Assembly: GCA_036494675.1 (NCBI GenBank)
Contig: DASXOA010000039.1
Coordinates: forward strand, 1 to 42,635
Direction of reading: 5' to 3'
Source: Rugosimonospora sp036494675
GTDB taxonomy: Bacteria; Actinomycetota; Actinomycetes; Mycobacteriales; Micromonosporaceae
Length of the DNA stretch: 42,635 bases
The position numbers and the translations under genes were made by a program. The notes below the pieces were generated by a model, which was not told the DNA's origin, ran no database searches, and worked only from the letters and a program-made list of their open reading frames with translations. Below are positions 1 to 7,486 of this stretch, in pieces. Every line of letters starts with the position of its first letter. Position 1 is the first letter of the stretch.

Positions 1-3
1 CCG

Positions 4-32
4 CCCCACCCCACCCCACCCCACCCCACCCA
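4..32. repeat. CCCCA pentanucleotide tandem repeat
   Basis: Five perfect CCCCA units are followed by a partial unit (CCCA). The copy number could vary by slippage. No gene is visible across it and no function can be assigned. Confidence 0.85.
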
Positions 33-86
33 TGTACCAAGAGGTACCGCCAAGCGAGCTCTCCTTCTGGGGGTGAGGTTTCCCCG

Positions 87-153
87 GTGAGCCGGACACC
101 CTGAAACCAGACAGTGGTCTGGGGAAGGATGTTCTGGTGCCCCGTCCATCGAA
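87..153 (+). mobile_element. Orphan left end of an IS3-family element
   Basis: These 67 bases match 6694-6760, the left end and first codons of the IS3-like remnant further on, with only about four differences. The match stops abruptly at 153, just after the first OrfA codons (reading roughly VPRPS). This is therefore a second, almost completely deleted copy of the same element, with only the terminal sequence and start region left. Confidence 0.75.
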
Positions 154-175
154 CGGGACCTCATACCCGCTCCGG

Positions 176-303
176 TCACTCTTGCGGCAGGGTCGCCGCG
201 ACCTGCCGCAACCGGGTCGAGGCGTCTGCGACGCTGGGGTCTCCATGACCAAAACTCGCGATATCCGCGTCAAGCTCAGCCAGCCGATGAAACGACATCG
301 ACA
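176..303 (-). pseudogene. C-terminal scrap of an unidentified protein
   Basis: The minus strand reads about 40 well-composed residues (SFHRLAELDADIASFGHGDP, then a stretch ending RLRQVAATLPQE) before a TGA. Amino-acid composition and codon use look genuine rather than antisense noise. The upstream part is missing because the IS6 terminus begins at 304. I do not recognise the family. It is best read as the surviving tail of a gene cut by the IS6 remnant. Confidence 0.45.
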
Positions 304-505
304 GGCGCTGTTGCATTAGGGGAACGGGGACGTGTTGAACGGGCGCAGGATCCGCGGCCAGATCGCTCGGGCAAGTTCGATGAACGCAGCGGCGACCCGC
401 GTTGTCGATTGGGCGTCGACGGCGAGTTCGTAGTGGGCGCGGCGGAGGTTTTGCATGAAGGCGTGTCCGGTGATGAAGACCTGTGCTGTCCTTACTCAGC
501 TCCGA
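304..505 (-). pseudogene. IS6-family transposase, C-terminal remnant
   Basis: The minus-strand translation contains GHAFMQNLRRAHYEL and then VAAAFIELARAIWPRI, ending in TAA at 316-318. This is the usual C-terminus of actinobacterial IS6 transposases and is alignable with the remnant at 35987-36421 (GHAFLQNLRRGHYEL). The terminal inverted repeat GGCGCTGTTGCATT lies at 304-317. A one- or two-base indel near 482 breaks the frame, and homology fades by about 505. The catalytic domain is gone, so the fragment is inactive. Confidence 0.8.
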
Positions 506-531
506 GGGGCGATGCGACCCGGAGGGAATGA

Positions 532-779
532 TCATACGAAATGGATGGTGAGGGCGGTGACCGCGGCCACCGCGGCGGCGAGGGCGACCACCAGGTTGGC
601 CGGGACCACCCGGGCCCGCGCCGCGACGTAGCGGGCCATCGGGCCGTCGAACGGGGCTCCGGCGCGCGGGAAGCTGCCCCGCCACGCCCGGGCCAGCCGT
701 AGCGCCCTGTACACCGCGCCGGCCGGTGCCCAAGCTCCGGACATCTGGCTCCGAGACCGGCGAACAACGCCAGGAACAT
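532..779 (-). pseudogene. Small membrane protein, probably frameshifted
   Basis: Ten bases after the lectin stop an ATG at 777-779, with AGGA before it, opens a hydrophobic start (MFLALFAGLGAR). The frame then shifts. The continuation (SGAWAPAGAVYRALRLARAW) runs to a C-terminal helix, NLVVALAAAVAAVTALTIHFV without its first residue, ending in TGA at 532-534. Read together the two frames give about 82 residues with one or two membrane segments. An intact 70-residue version starting at 742-744 is the alternative. Its place directly behind the membrane-anchored lectin suggests a two-gene unit. The family is not recognised. Confidence 0.4.
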
Positions 780-786
780 CGCCGTC

Positions 787-1437
787 CTATGGCAGTGTCC
801 ACCGTTGGTTGGCCGAGCCGGTGCAGGCAAAGATGATCAGCTGTGTTCCGGGTGGGCCGGATCCGGCATCGTCGAGACACCTGCCGGACTGGGGGTTGAG
901 CAGTCTCCCGTCGGGTTGTGCCCGCCACACCTGCGCCCCGGTGCCGTTGCAGTCATACAGCTGCACCGGCGTCCCGTCGCCCGTCGCACCATCTGTGACG
1001 TCCAGACACTTGCCCAGCACCTGCACCGTACCGTTGGTCTGCACGGTCCACGATTGCGCGTCGGTGCCGTTACAGCCGTAGACCTGCACCGCCGTGCGGT
1101 CCGTGCGGCTGGCTGAGCGCACATCCACACACAAGCCGCCAACGCCAACGATCGGGCCACTGACCGGGCCGGTCGGTCGAGTCGCCGACGGCGCGACACC
1201 GCCCGGACTGCTCGACGCCGCGGCGCCGCCCGACGACGTCGGCGTACCGCCCGGGCTGGCCGGCACGCCGCCTGCAGCAGTCAGACCATCAGCAGTCGGA
1301 CCATCGTCCGCCGGTACACCCGCACCAATGCCGCCATGCCATACCAGCATCACAGCGGCGAAGACGATGGAAACGGCGAGGAAGGCCAGCGCACCGGGGA
1401 TGAGCCACCCGGTCGACGACGTCCGCTCTGGGATCAC
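787..1437 (-). CDS. Membrane-anchored ricin-type beta-trefoil lectin domain protein
   Basis: The protein has a short cytoplasmic start, one membrane helix (LIPGALAFLAVSIVFAAVML) and a Pro/Ser/Gly/Ala-rich linker of about 55 residues. A C-terminal ricin B-type (CBM13) domain of about 120 residues follows. The trefoil shows as repeated CLDV / QLYDCNG / AQ.W blocks: GLCVDVRS...VYGCNGTDAQSW, GKCLDVTD...LYDCNGTGAQVW and GRCLDDAG...FACTGSANQRW. Such domains bind galactose- or xylan-type sugars outside the cell. The GTG at 1437 is chosen because the membrane helix follows almost at once. The frame stays open to a GTG at 1581, but the extra N-terminus is Arg/Gly-rich with no signal, and neither start has a good ribosome site. 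No catalytic domain is present. Confidence 0.75.
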   Translation of the reverse strand: MIPERTSSTGWLIPGALAFLAVSIVFAAVMLVWHGGIGAGVPADDGPTADGLTAAGGVPASPGGTPTSSGGAAASSSPGGVAPSATRPTGPVSGPIVGVGGLCVDVRSASRTDRTAVQVYGCNGTDAQSWTVQTNGTVQVLGKCLDVTDGATGDGTPVQLYDCNGTGAQVWRAQPDGRLLNPQSGRCLDDAGSGPPGTQLIIFACTGSANQRWTLP

Positions 1438-1695
1438 CCCAACATAGTGCCCGACAGACACGACCAGGCCGCAAGCGCCATCAGCAGACCAACGTCTTGC
1501 CCAACCGGATCGGCGCCCTGGCGCCAGCTGGACGACGCCGCCCCGGCGGGCAGGAGTCCACCCTCCTGGCCCTGGGAACACCTTCTACCATTGGGGCGGA
1601 TCGCGTCCCCATCGCGAGGACGGACAGCAGGCGACCATTCGGGTGATCCCGCAGCGGCGAAGACCCGGCCGCATGGCGCCAGATAGATCAGGGCG

Positions 1696-1720
1696 GGGGC
1701 GGCGCACGATGCGCCGCCCC
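1696..1720 (-). terminator. Hairpin terminator of the GH30 gene
   Basis: An 11-bp perfect stem (GGGGCGGCGCA / TGCGCCGCCCC) encloses a 3-base loop. It lies 36 bases past the GH30 stop and before the lectin gene on the same strand, so it probably separates their transcripts. There is no clear U-tract, as is common in actinomycetes. Confidence 0.65.
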
Positions 1721-1756
1721 GGCGCGGTTGGACCCTGGACCAGGCGGCCAGAAGCG

Positions 1757-3994
1757 TTACCTGGTGCTGAAGATGGCCGCGGCGCCGGCCGGCAGCTGAT
1801 AGGTGTACGTGGTCGAGCCCCACCGCACAGGGAAACTGGCGACCGCGTGCCCCGGGTTGTACACCACCAGCAGTTGGGTGCCGTCCGGCAGCGTGGCGGT
1901 CTTGCGCTGCACGTCGGAGCCCGGCCCTGGCGAGGCGGTGGCTGCCGGCCCCGGCGCGAACACGTCCAGCTCGTGGATCGACCACCAGCTGCCCGAGCTG
2001 CCCTGGTTCACGATCCGCACGAAGCGCGCGGTAACGGGCGGCATCAGGATCTGGGTCACGGTAGCGCCCGGCCCGCTGGCGATCGGATCCGACCAGGTGA
2101 CGCCGTCGTCGGAGACCAGCATCTGATACTGCCGTACGAAGTCGCCGCTGCTGCCGCTGGTGTCCAGCACCAGCTTGTCGAAGGTGCGCCGCGCGCCGAG
2201 ATCCAGCTGGAACCAGTCGCCCGGGGTCATGCCGTGGCCGGTGCTCCACCGGGTCGCCGGATCACCGTCGGCCGCTTTGCCGGCGGGGTCGTCCGGGCTG
2301 CTCGCCGACGCCGAGACCGACCAGCCGTCCCTGGGCAGCGCCTGCTGCGATGTCGGCGGGGTCAGCGAGGCGCCGGTCGGCAGCGTGTACCCCAGCCACT
2401 GCCCGCCGACTCGTACCTGCGACTGGAAGGCGAGCATCCCACTGTCCACATTCACCAGTGGGTGGCTGCCGCCGGGACCTCCCAGCGGGATGTCCACCGA
2501 GCCGATCGCGACCGGGTCTGGCCTTCGGTGCTCCCGGCCGGTCCATGTGAACGTGGCCGCCGCGCCCGCGGGCAGCGTGTAGCCGAACGACTTGTCGCCC
2601 CAGCTGACCCGGAACGTCCGCGATGCCGTACCGGAGTTGAAGACGACCAGCGCAGTGGAGCTGTCCGGGTTGACGAAGGCCACGTCCTGCAGGTCCCCGA
2701 CGCCGAAGCTGTTAGAGGCCACCCGCCGCGCACCCGGGTGCACATACTTGCTCACCTGGCCGATGCCCCAGTAGTCGACGGTCTTGGTGTATGCCCACCG
2801 GCCGGATGCGTCCGGTGCCACGGTTACCACACCGCGGCAGGTGTCACAGCCGTTGTTGGTAGGCCCGTTGTTCTGGTCCAGCGCCATGTTCCACCGGATG
2901 ACACCCTTGGCCCAGTTTCGTGTCGAGTTGATGACCAGGCCCAGCGCCCCGGCGAAGCCGGCCTGGTCGTCGCCCTCCCAGGTGCCGCCGGAGCACTCGG
3001 TCTGCCAGGCCGGTTCGGCCGGGTAGTCGTTGTGCGACACCGACTGCGCGGTTGGATCACCGGCATAACAGTGCCAGGCGCTACCGGCCACGTAGCCGAC
3101 CGCGGCCGGATCAGCGTACATGGTCTCGGGGTAGCTGACCACGTCCCAGTTGTGGTCGTACGCCAGGATCCCGGTGTTGACATGATGGGCGCGCAGGTCC
3201 GGACCAAGATAGTTCTTGACCAGGTTGTCCTCCTGGGCGGCGGGCAGGAACATGCCCGGGTAGGTCGTTGGTTCGTAAAGTGGCTCGTTCTGCGGGGTGA
3301 CGTACTGCACGGGCACGCCAGCGGCCGCGTACGCCTGGAGGAATTTGGTGAAGTAGTCGGCGAGCGGCTGGTAGGCCTCCGGCCGCAGGCTGCCGGTGAC
3401 CATCGAGTCGCTGGTCTTCATCCAGCCCGGCGGGCTCCACGGCGTGGCCACGATGGTCAGCTGCGGGTTGACCTGCCTGGCCTGGCGCAGCAGCGGGAGT
3501 ATGTACGCCCGATCGTGGTCGATCGAGAAGTGCGCGAGGCTCGGGTCGGTCTGCCCGGCCAGCATATCGTCGTAGGAGTAGTTGCCGTTGACCGCGAAGT
3601 CGCTGGAGCCCATCGGCTGGCGCAGGAACGACAGGCCGATGCCCTGGCTGCTGAACAAGTCGCGCATGACGGCGTCGCGCTGCGCGCTGTCGAGCTTGGT
3701 GCCGATCAGCCAGGCGGAGGAGTCGGTGAAGGAGGCACCGAAGCCTGTGATCTGTTGGTACTGCCTGGTGGTGTCGACGGTGATGGTCTGCCTGGCGCCG
3801 GGCGCGACGGCGCCCGACGGGCTGGCCTGCCAGGACAGGGACGGCTGCCGGGCCAGGAAGGTGTTGCTGCTCAGGTTGGTGAGGACGACGGAGACGTCCC
3901 CGGGACGGTCGGGGTGGGCGGTGGCGGCGCCGGGTGTCAGCGCCAGTACGGGGAGCGTCGCGACGAGGGCGACGACCGGCCACTTGGGGGACAC
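1757..3994 (-). CDS. Secreted GH30-family glucanase/glucosylceramidase-like glycosidase with F5/8C (CBM32-like) domain
   Basis: 745 residues. A signal peptide (about 1-27) precedes a GH30 catalytic domain (about 35-430). The motifs QQITGFGASFTDSSAW, TPWSPPGWMK, the acid/base glutamate in TPQNEP (E237) and the nucleophile in TECSGG (E333) are all present. GH30 enzymes retain configuration and cleave beta-1,6-glucan, glucosylceramide or xylan; these motifs fit the beta-1,6-glucanase / glucosylceramidase side best. The GH30 beta-domain follows (about 430-490), then a discoidin-type domain (AADGDPATRWSTG ... RFVRIVNQGSSGSWWSIHEL). The last 50 residues repeat the end of the beta-domain. Start is GTG with GGAAGGA seven bases upstream. 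It is monocistronic, bounded by the hairpin at 1696-1720. The exact substrate is uncertain. Confidence 0.9.
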   Translation of the reverse strand: MSPKWPVVALVATLPVLALTPGAATAHPDRPGDVSVVLTNLSSNTFLARQPSLSWQASPSGAVAPGARQTITVDTTRQYQQITGFGASFTDSSAWLIGTKLDSAQRDAVMRDLFSSQGIGLSFLRQPMGSSDFAVNGNYSYDDMLAGQTDPSLAHFSIDHDRAYILPLLRQARQVNPQLTIVATPWSPPGWMKTSDSMVTGSLRPEAYQPLADYFTKFLQAYAAAGVPVQYVTPQNEPLYEPTTYPGMFLPAAQEDNLVKNYLGPDLRAHHVNTGILAYDHNWDVVSYPETMYADPAAVGYVAGSAWHCYAGDPTAQSVSHNDYPAEPAWQTECSGGTWEGDDQAGFAGALGLVINSTRNWAKGVIRWNMALDQNNGPTNNGCDTCRGVVTVAPDASGRWAYTKTVDYWGIGQVSKYVHPGARRVASNSFGVGDLQDVAFVNPDSSTALVVFNSGTASRTFRVSWGDKSFGYTLPAGAAATFTWTGREHRRPDPVAIGSVDIPLGGPGGSHPLVNVDSGMLAFQSQVRVGGQWLGYTLPTGASLTPPTSQQALPRDGWSVSASASSPDDPAGKAADGDPATRWSTGHGMTPGDWFQLDLGARRTFDKLVLDTSGSSGDFVRQYQMLVSDDGVTWSDPIASGPGATVTQILMPPVTARFVRIVNQGSSGSWWSIHELDVFAPGPAATASPGPGSDVQRKTATLPDGTQLLVVYNPGHAVASFPVRWGSTTYTYQLPAGAAAIFSTR

Positions 3995-4292
3995 GTGACA
4001 ATCCTTCCGAATACTTCGCCGGATCCGAATGCCTCGATCACATCACTATTGAGTCAAGGTCACCATCAGCAGGCAGCGCATGAGGTTCCGGCGAGTTGCT
4101 CAAGGCCGCGTTCGCGGGCAAGCCGCTTATCGTGGCCCTCGGCTCGGCCGCGCCCCGCACTCGTGGCAACGTGCTTCGCGCATCATCTTGTGCGCCCACC
4201 GGTTCGGCGGGTTTCTTCCCGACCTGACCCGCTTCTATCGTGGCGCTTCAAACCTGAGTAGGGCCGGAACTGTCTGAAGCACCACCACGTCC
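3995..4292. other. Intergenic region upstream of the GH30 gene
   Basis: About 300 bases without a supportable gene. The first 15 bases hold the GH30 ribosome site and its promoter must lie here, but I see no convincing -10/-35 pair or operator. The part near 4100-4230 has coding-like composition in more than one frame without a start or motif and may be decayed gene remains. Confidence 0.4.
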
Positions 4293-4432
4293 TTGCGTGC
4301 CGACCTCGCCGAGGCGTACGTCGATCTTGACCAGGCCGATCTGGCGATCACGCTCTACCAATCGGCGTTGGCCGAGTGCGGGCGAACACTCGGCTCCGAT
4401 CACGCAGCGATCGCGGAACTCCGCGAAAGGTT
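4293..4432 (+). pseudogene. Tetratricopeptide-repeat protein, C-terminal fragment
   Basis: The frame starting TTG CGT GCC reads LRADLAEAYVDLDQADLAIT, then LYQSALAECGRTLGSDH, then AAIAELRERF. This is the repeat unit of the actinobacterial TPR (TPR_12) proteins (LA.AY.D.GD...AI.LYE..L....R.LG.DHP). The match ends at about 4432, where the sequence becomes transposase in another frame. Only the last repeat of the parent gene remains, cut by or recombined with the transposase remnant. No start codon or ribosome site belongs to it. Confidence 0.6.
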
Positions 4433-4983
4433 TCGGCGGGGTGCTGCCGATCGTGGCGGGCACCGTCATCCGTATCCAGGTGCAGCGGCTACCTGGCGAC
4501 CGGGCACCGCAAGACCTGTGGTTGTGGCACACCGCCCCGCCCAGCACGGTCTTCGATCTGGACCTGCTGTGGAAGACCTACCTACGGCGATTTGATGTTG
4601 AGCACACGTTCCGCCTGCTCAAAGGCACCCTGGGCTGGACCGCTCCGCAGATCCGTAGTCCCGAACAGGGACAACGCTGGACCTGGCTGATCCTGGCCGC
4701 CCACACCCAGCTGCGGTTGGCCAGGACCCTGACCAGCGACCTGCGCCGCCCGTGGGAGAAGGCCATCGCCGCGGACAAGCCGGTCACTCCCGGACGGGTC
4801 CGCCGAGGTTTCCGTCAACTCCACCGATCGCTGGGAACCCCCGCCAGAAAGCCAGAAACAACAACCGCTGGTCCCGGCCGTCCCACGGGCAGCACCCGTC
4901 CACCACGAACCCGCTACCCAGTCGGCAAGAGACAGTCCACTATGGACACGTCAAGCACGAACAAGCCCTCGCCAAAGGGTTAA
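4433..4983 (+). pseudogene. Transposase, C-terminal fragment (DDE type)
   Basis: From 4433 the frame reads VLPIVAGTVIRIQVQRLPGD, APQDLWLWHTAPP and WKTYLRRFDVEHTFRLLKGT. It ends with the basic tail expected of a large actinobacterial DDE transposase family. The FD.EHTFR...G segment holds the last catalytic acid (E of DVEH). The N-terminal half with the first two catalytic residues is missing. Near 4940 the true tail (KHEQALAKGLKLKL) lies in a different frame from the body, so there is also a frameshift. It is inactive. The 180 bases after it, up to the hydrolase stop, hold nothing I recognise. Confidence 0.75.
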
Positions 4984-5163
4984 AACTAAAGCTAAGGGCG
5001 TGCCGATGATTAACACCGGGTTCGATCTTCCCGAGGCGCGACTCTGTGAGCGAGTGGCGCATGAACATGGCCCTCCGTTACGGGCCTTGGCCTCGTCCAA
5101 TGCCCGCCTACCACAAACTACAGCGCCCCGACCGAAAACATCGATTTATTCCTCTGCACGCCC

Positions 5164-6075
5164 TTATTCTCCTACGCCGAGCCCGAGCTTGGGACGGGCC
5201 CAGGCGGCCAAGCGGTTGATGGCGTCGTCGGCCTCCGGCGCGAGGCCCGCGGCCATCTGGAAGCTGTGCTGCTGGCCAGGGAACTCGTCGAGCTGGACGT
5301 CGATCCCGGCCTGCTTCGCGTGCTTGGCGAGCATGCGGCTGTCGTCAAGCAGTAGCTCCTGATCGCCCACCTGGATGTACAGGGGCCCGAAGCCGGTCAG
5401 GTCGGCGTGCAGCGGTGACGCGTCCGGGTCGCGGGGATCGCAGCCGTTAAGGAACGCCGCGGCCATGTCCTTGATCCACTGCTTGCTGAACAGCGCGTCG
5501 TTGCCCTCGTTGTAGTCCATTGACTCGCCGATCACCTCCAGGTCCGTCCACGGTGAGATCAGCATCGCCGCGGCCGGCAGCGGCAGGGCTCCGTTGCGTG
5601 CGCGCAGCTGGACGGTCACCGATAGCTGGCCACCCGCCGAGTCCCCGGCGAACATGATCCGTCCCGCCGGTATGCCCTGGTCAAGCAGCCACCGGTATGC
5701 GGTCAGGCCCTCGATGACCGGCTGGGGGAAGACCCCGCCCTGGAACACCAGCGTGTAATCGATCACCAGTGCGCGGGCGCCGATCGCCGTCGCCAGGTGC
5801 GCGAACATCTTCCGGTGCGTGAACATCGACCCGCCGACGTACCCGCCGCCGTGGAAGCACAGCAGCACCGGGCCGTCCTCGGCGGTCCCGTGCGGCACCG
5901 CCCAAAGCGCCGGCACCCCGTTGGCGTCCACCTCCAGGTAGTCGACGCCACGCGGCTCCCCGGTCAGCAGGTCCCACTGGGTGTTTGTCACCAGGTCGTC
6001 GGGCTGGGGGTTCATCGTCGACTGCCGGACCGTCGCCCAGTAGCGCTCCACCCGCAGGGATTCCTTGCTCACCAT
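5164..6075 (-). CDS. Alpha/beta hydrolase, HSL (fold-3) esterase family
   Basis: 303 residues, normal length for hormone-sensitive-lipase-type carboxylesterases, without a signal peptide and therefore cytoplasmic. The oxyanion motif HGGG is at 75-78 and the nucleophile elbow GDSAGG at 144-149 (Ser146). The acid lies in VGDQELLLDD (about 238-245) and the base is H270 in QQHSF. It should hydrolyse short-chain acyl esters; the natural substrate is unknown. ATG at 6073-6075 has GGAAGGAACG upstream. It is transcribed divergently from the broken SnoaL-like gene at 6224. A TGTCCA-N17-CGAC promoter reading toward it lies at 6127-6153, which predicts control by the ECF42 sigma factor encoded at 8330-9607. 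Confidence 0.9.
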   Translation of the reverse strand: MVSKESLRVERYWATVRQSTMNPQPDDLVTNTQWDLLTGEPRGVDYLEVDANGVPALWAVPHGTAEDGPVLLCFHGGGYVGGSMFTHRKMFAHLATAIGARALVIDYTLVFQGGVFPQPVIEGLTAYRWLLDQGIPAGRIMFAGDSAGGQLSVTVQLRARNGALPLPAAAMLISPWTDLEVIGESMDYNEGNDALFSKQWIKDMAAAFLNGCDPRDPDASPLHADLTGFGPLYIQVGDQELLLDDSRMLAKHAKQAGIDVQLDEFPGQQHSFQMAAGLAPEADDAINRLAAWARPKLGLGVGE

Positions 6076-6126
6076 CGTTTGTCGTTCCTTCCGTTGTATG
6101 CAGCCCCATCGGGCTCTCGGCTAGTC

Positions 6127-6153
6127 GTCGCGGGACGGTCCGCGATTTGGACA
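6127..6153 (-). promoter_or_regulatory. Predicted ECF42-type promoter for the hydrolase
   Basis: On the minus strand TGTCCA (6148-6153) is followed after exactly 17 bases by CGAC (6127-6130). ECF42 promoters are known to be close to TGTCGA in the -35 region and CGAC/CGTC in the -10 region. Transcription would begin about 40-50 bases before the hydrolase ATG. The -35 shares the palindrome with the plus-strand promoter at 6162-6188. Confidence 0.55.
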
Positions 6154-6170
6154 GCTCGTACTGTCCCAAT
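6145..6170. promoter_or_regulatory. 26-bp interrupted palindrome joining two divergent -35 boxes
   Basis: ATT-N-GGACAG-N6-CTGTCC-N-AAT, with 9 of 10 arm positions symmetrical. Each arm is the TGTCC -35 box of one of two divergent predicted ECF42 promoters, so the symmetry may come from paired promoters alone. A repressor operator is an alternative reading. Confidence 0.6.
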
Positions 6171-6188
6171 CCGGCTGGGCGCCGCGTC
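6162..6188 (+). promoter_or_regulatory. Predicted ECF42-type promoter for the broken SnoaL-like gene
   Basis: TGTCCC (6162-6167), 17 bases, then CGTC (6185-6188). The layout and much of the spacer (ending GCCG before CGTC) match the promoter at 7487-7513 upstream of the sigma-factor operon. It lies about 35 bases before the ATG at 6224. Confidence 0.6.
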
Positions 6189-6223
6189 GAGTAGGTAAGA
6201 GCAGCTAACTAGGGAGGCAATTC

Positions 6224-6332
6224 ATGTGTTCCGAGTACGCGTACAAGTCCGTGCGGGCCACGTTCAAGGCGATGTCCGAGGCGTGGGCCAGGCAGGACGC
6301 CGCACAGTTCGCTGCCTGCTAGGCTCACGACG
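6224..6332 (+). pseudogene. SnoaL-like / SgcJ-EcaC-type gene, 5' fragment
   Basis: A good ribosome site (AGGGAGG) precedes ATG. The frame reads SVRATFKAMSEAWARQDAAQ and then FAAC before TAG at 6320-6322. This aligns with the start of the intact SnoaL-like protein at 7558 (IFDAMSGAWEAGDAAEF, then ADFYTDDA). After the stop the frame continues A-H-D-G, which fits the family's Y.DDA segment if TAG was once a tyrosine codon. At 6333 the match ends where a group II intron-like 5' end begins. The gene is therefore dead twice over: a nonsense codon and an insertion. It keeps its own ECF42-type promoter. Confidence 0.6.
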
Positions 6333-6693
6333 GTGTGCCAAGAACGCTGAAGGAGGCTCCGATGTAGACGGACGTCGTCTGGATGCGGTGCTGCACCGGT
6401 GATGGAGGTAGGTCCTCCGTGATCGCCCATGCAGGGGGAGGTCGCAAACCAACGCAATCTGCTGCGGTGAATGAGTCGTGGTGGTGAGCGTTGCGGAAAG
6501 GGCGCACGTGATGCGTCAGGTGTGAACCGAGAAGGCGAACGAGAGTGAACCACTGATGAAACGTCGAACGCGTATCGACGACGACCGAAACCGGGGTCCA
6601 GTTGTTGCCCCCGGACGAGTCTGGCGGGTGCCTGCCCGCTGGCCAGGTGGTTGTCCGGCGCAGAGGCGGCGCGAGCTCGGTGAGGTTCCACCC
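6333..6693 (+). ncRNA. Probable 5' part of a group II intron, truncated
   Basis: The segment starts GTGTGCC, which fits the 5' consensus GUGYG of group II introns, exactly where the SnoaL-like frame is interrupted. It is rich in short paired stretches. A block at 6521-6552 (GTGAACCGAGAAGG, then GAACGAGAGTGAACC) resembles domain I stems of bacterial introns. No reverse-transcriptase frame and no domain V are present. It ends at the IS3-like left end at 6694, so only the 5' RNA part would be left. The minus strand has an open frame here, but its composition suggests an antisense accident. This is pattern recognition without a covariance-model test. Confidence 0.4.
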
Positions 6694-6725
6694 GTGGGCC
6701 GGACACTCTGAAACCAGACAGTAGT

Positions 6726-7035
6726 TTGGGGAAGGATGTTCTGGTGCCCCGTCCATCGAAGTACCCCGAGCAGTTCCGTCGGGACGCGGTTGAGCTGGTC
6801 CGTTCGTCGGGCCGGTCACTGCGTGAGATCGGCCAGGAACTCGGCGTCAATCATGAGACGCCACGAAGCTGGGTCAACGCCACGAAGACCGCCGAGGCCG
6901 CCGAACGCGGCTAGGGCGGGCAGGTCAGTGCCGATGAGGCAGAAGAACTGCGTCGGCTACGGAAGAAGGTCGCCGAACTCGAGCTGGAGAAGGACATTCT
7001 CCGCAAGGCAGCCGCTTATTTGCTCGCGAGATGGG
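6726..7035 (+). pseudogene. IS3-family OrfA (helix-turn-helix), interrupted
   Basis: The frame reads RPSKYPEQFRRDAVELVRSS, GRSLREIGQELGVNHETPRS and WVNATKTAEAAERG, then TAG at 6912-6914. It continues in the same frame as EELRRLRKKVAELELEKDIL and RKAAAYL. This is the HTH_Tnp_1 domain plus leucine-zipper tail of OrfA. The stop falls between them and removes the zipper needed for multimerisation. The tail normally leads into OrfB by a -1 frameshift near AAAYF; the equivalent region lies at about 7010-7035. Confidence 0.8.
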
Positions 7036-7459
7036 TCGATGACGCACCGCTACCAGTTCATCTCGCAGCACCGCGCCGTGTTCGGCGTCGCGCGGCTGTG
7101 CCGCGTTCTAGCGGTACGACGTCAAGGCTTCTACGAGTGGCTGGGTGCCGCCTCGACCCGGCAGCAACGCGCAGCGGCCGAGGATGAGCTGGCCGCCGTG
7201 ATTCGTGGCATTCACGGCCAGCACCGGGGCGCGTACGGATCCAAGCGGGTCGCCGTGCATCTGCGTCGAGACGGTCGGCGAGTCAACCGAAAACGCGTGG
7301 AACGGATCATGCGCGAGCGTGGCATCGTGGGGATCACTCGCCGCCGGTGACGGTCGTTGACCAGGCAGGATCCGGCGGCCGCGCCGGCCCCGGATCTGAT
7401 CGGTCGGGACTTCACCGCCCCAGCGCCTGGCCAACGGTTCGTGGGCGACATCACCGTCG
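7036..7459 (+). pseudogene. IS3-family OrfB (integrase), truncated
   Basis: The frame begins MTHRYQFISQHRAVFGVARL and continues through the HTH_21 region (IHGQHRGAYGSKRVAVHLRR) to a TGA at 7348-7350. The same frame then resumes with PAPDLIGRDFTAPAPGQRFV and GDIT. The D of GDIT is the first catalytic acid of the DDE integrase. The rest of the domain is absent. A nonsense codon and a 3' deletion make it inactive. Confidence 0.8.
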
Positions 7460-7486
7460 GCAAAGTGAAACCGGCTGGAAAGAATC

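Larger units (their letters stand above)
6694..7459 (+). mobile_element. Degenerate IS3-family insertion sequence, 3' truncated
   Basis: Left end at about 6694 (shared with 87-153), OrfA frame from 6726, OrfB frame from 7036, and loss of homology after the GDIT motif at about 7459. The right end and the second half of the integrase domain are missing. Both frames carry an in-frame stop. The truncation point is only about 28 bases before the ECF42-type promoter at 7487, so the downstream operon escaped damage. Confidence 0.8.

Noticed and set aside
1643..4261. An 872-codon plus-strand frame opposite the GH30 gene
   Set aside because: Arg/Gly/Val-rich composition, no motifs, and it mirrors a gene with clear catalytic residues; a typical antisense frame of high-GC DNA.
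6325..6819. A 164-codon minus-strand frame over the intron-like region
   Set aside because: Composition is His/Pro/Arg-rich without motifs, it runs through the IS3 left end, and RNA-like pairing explains the region better.
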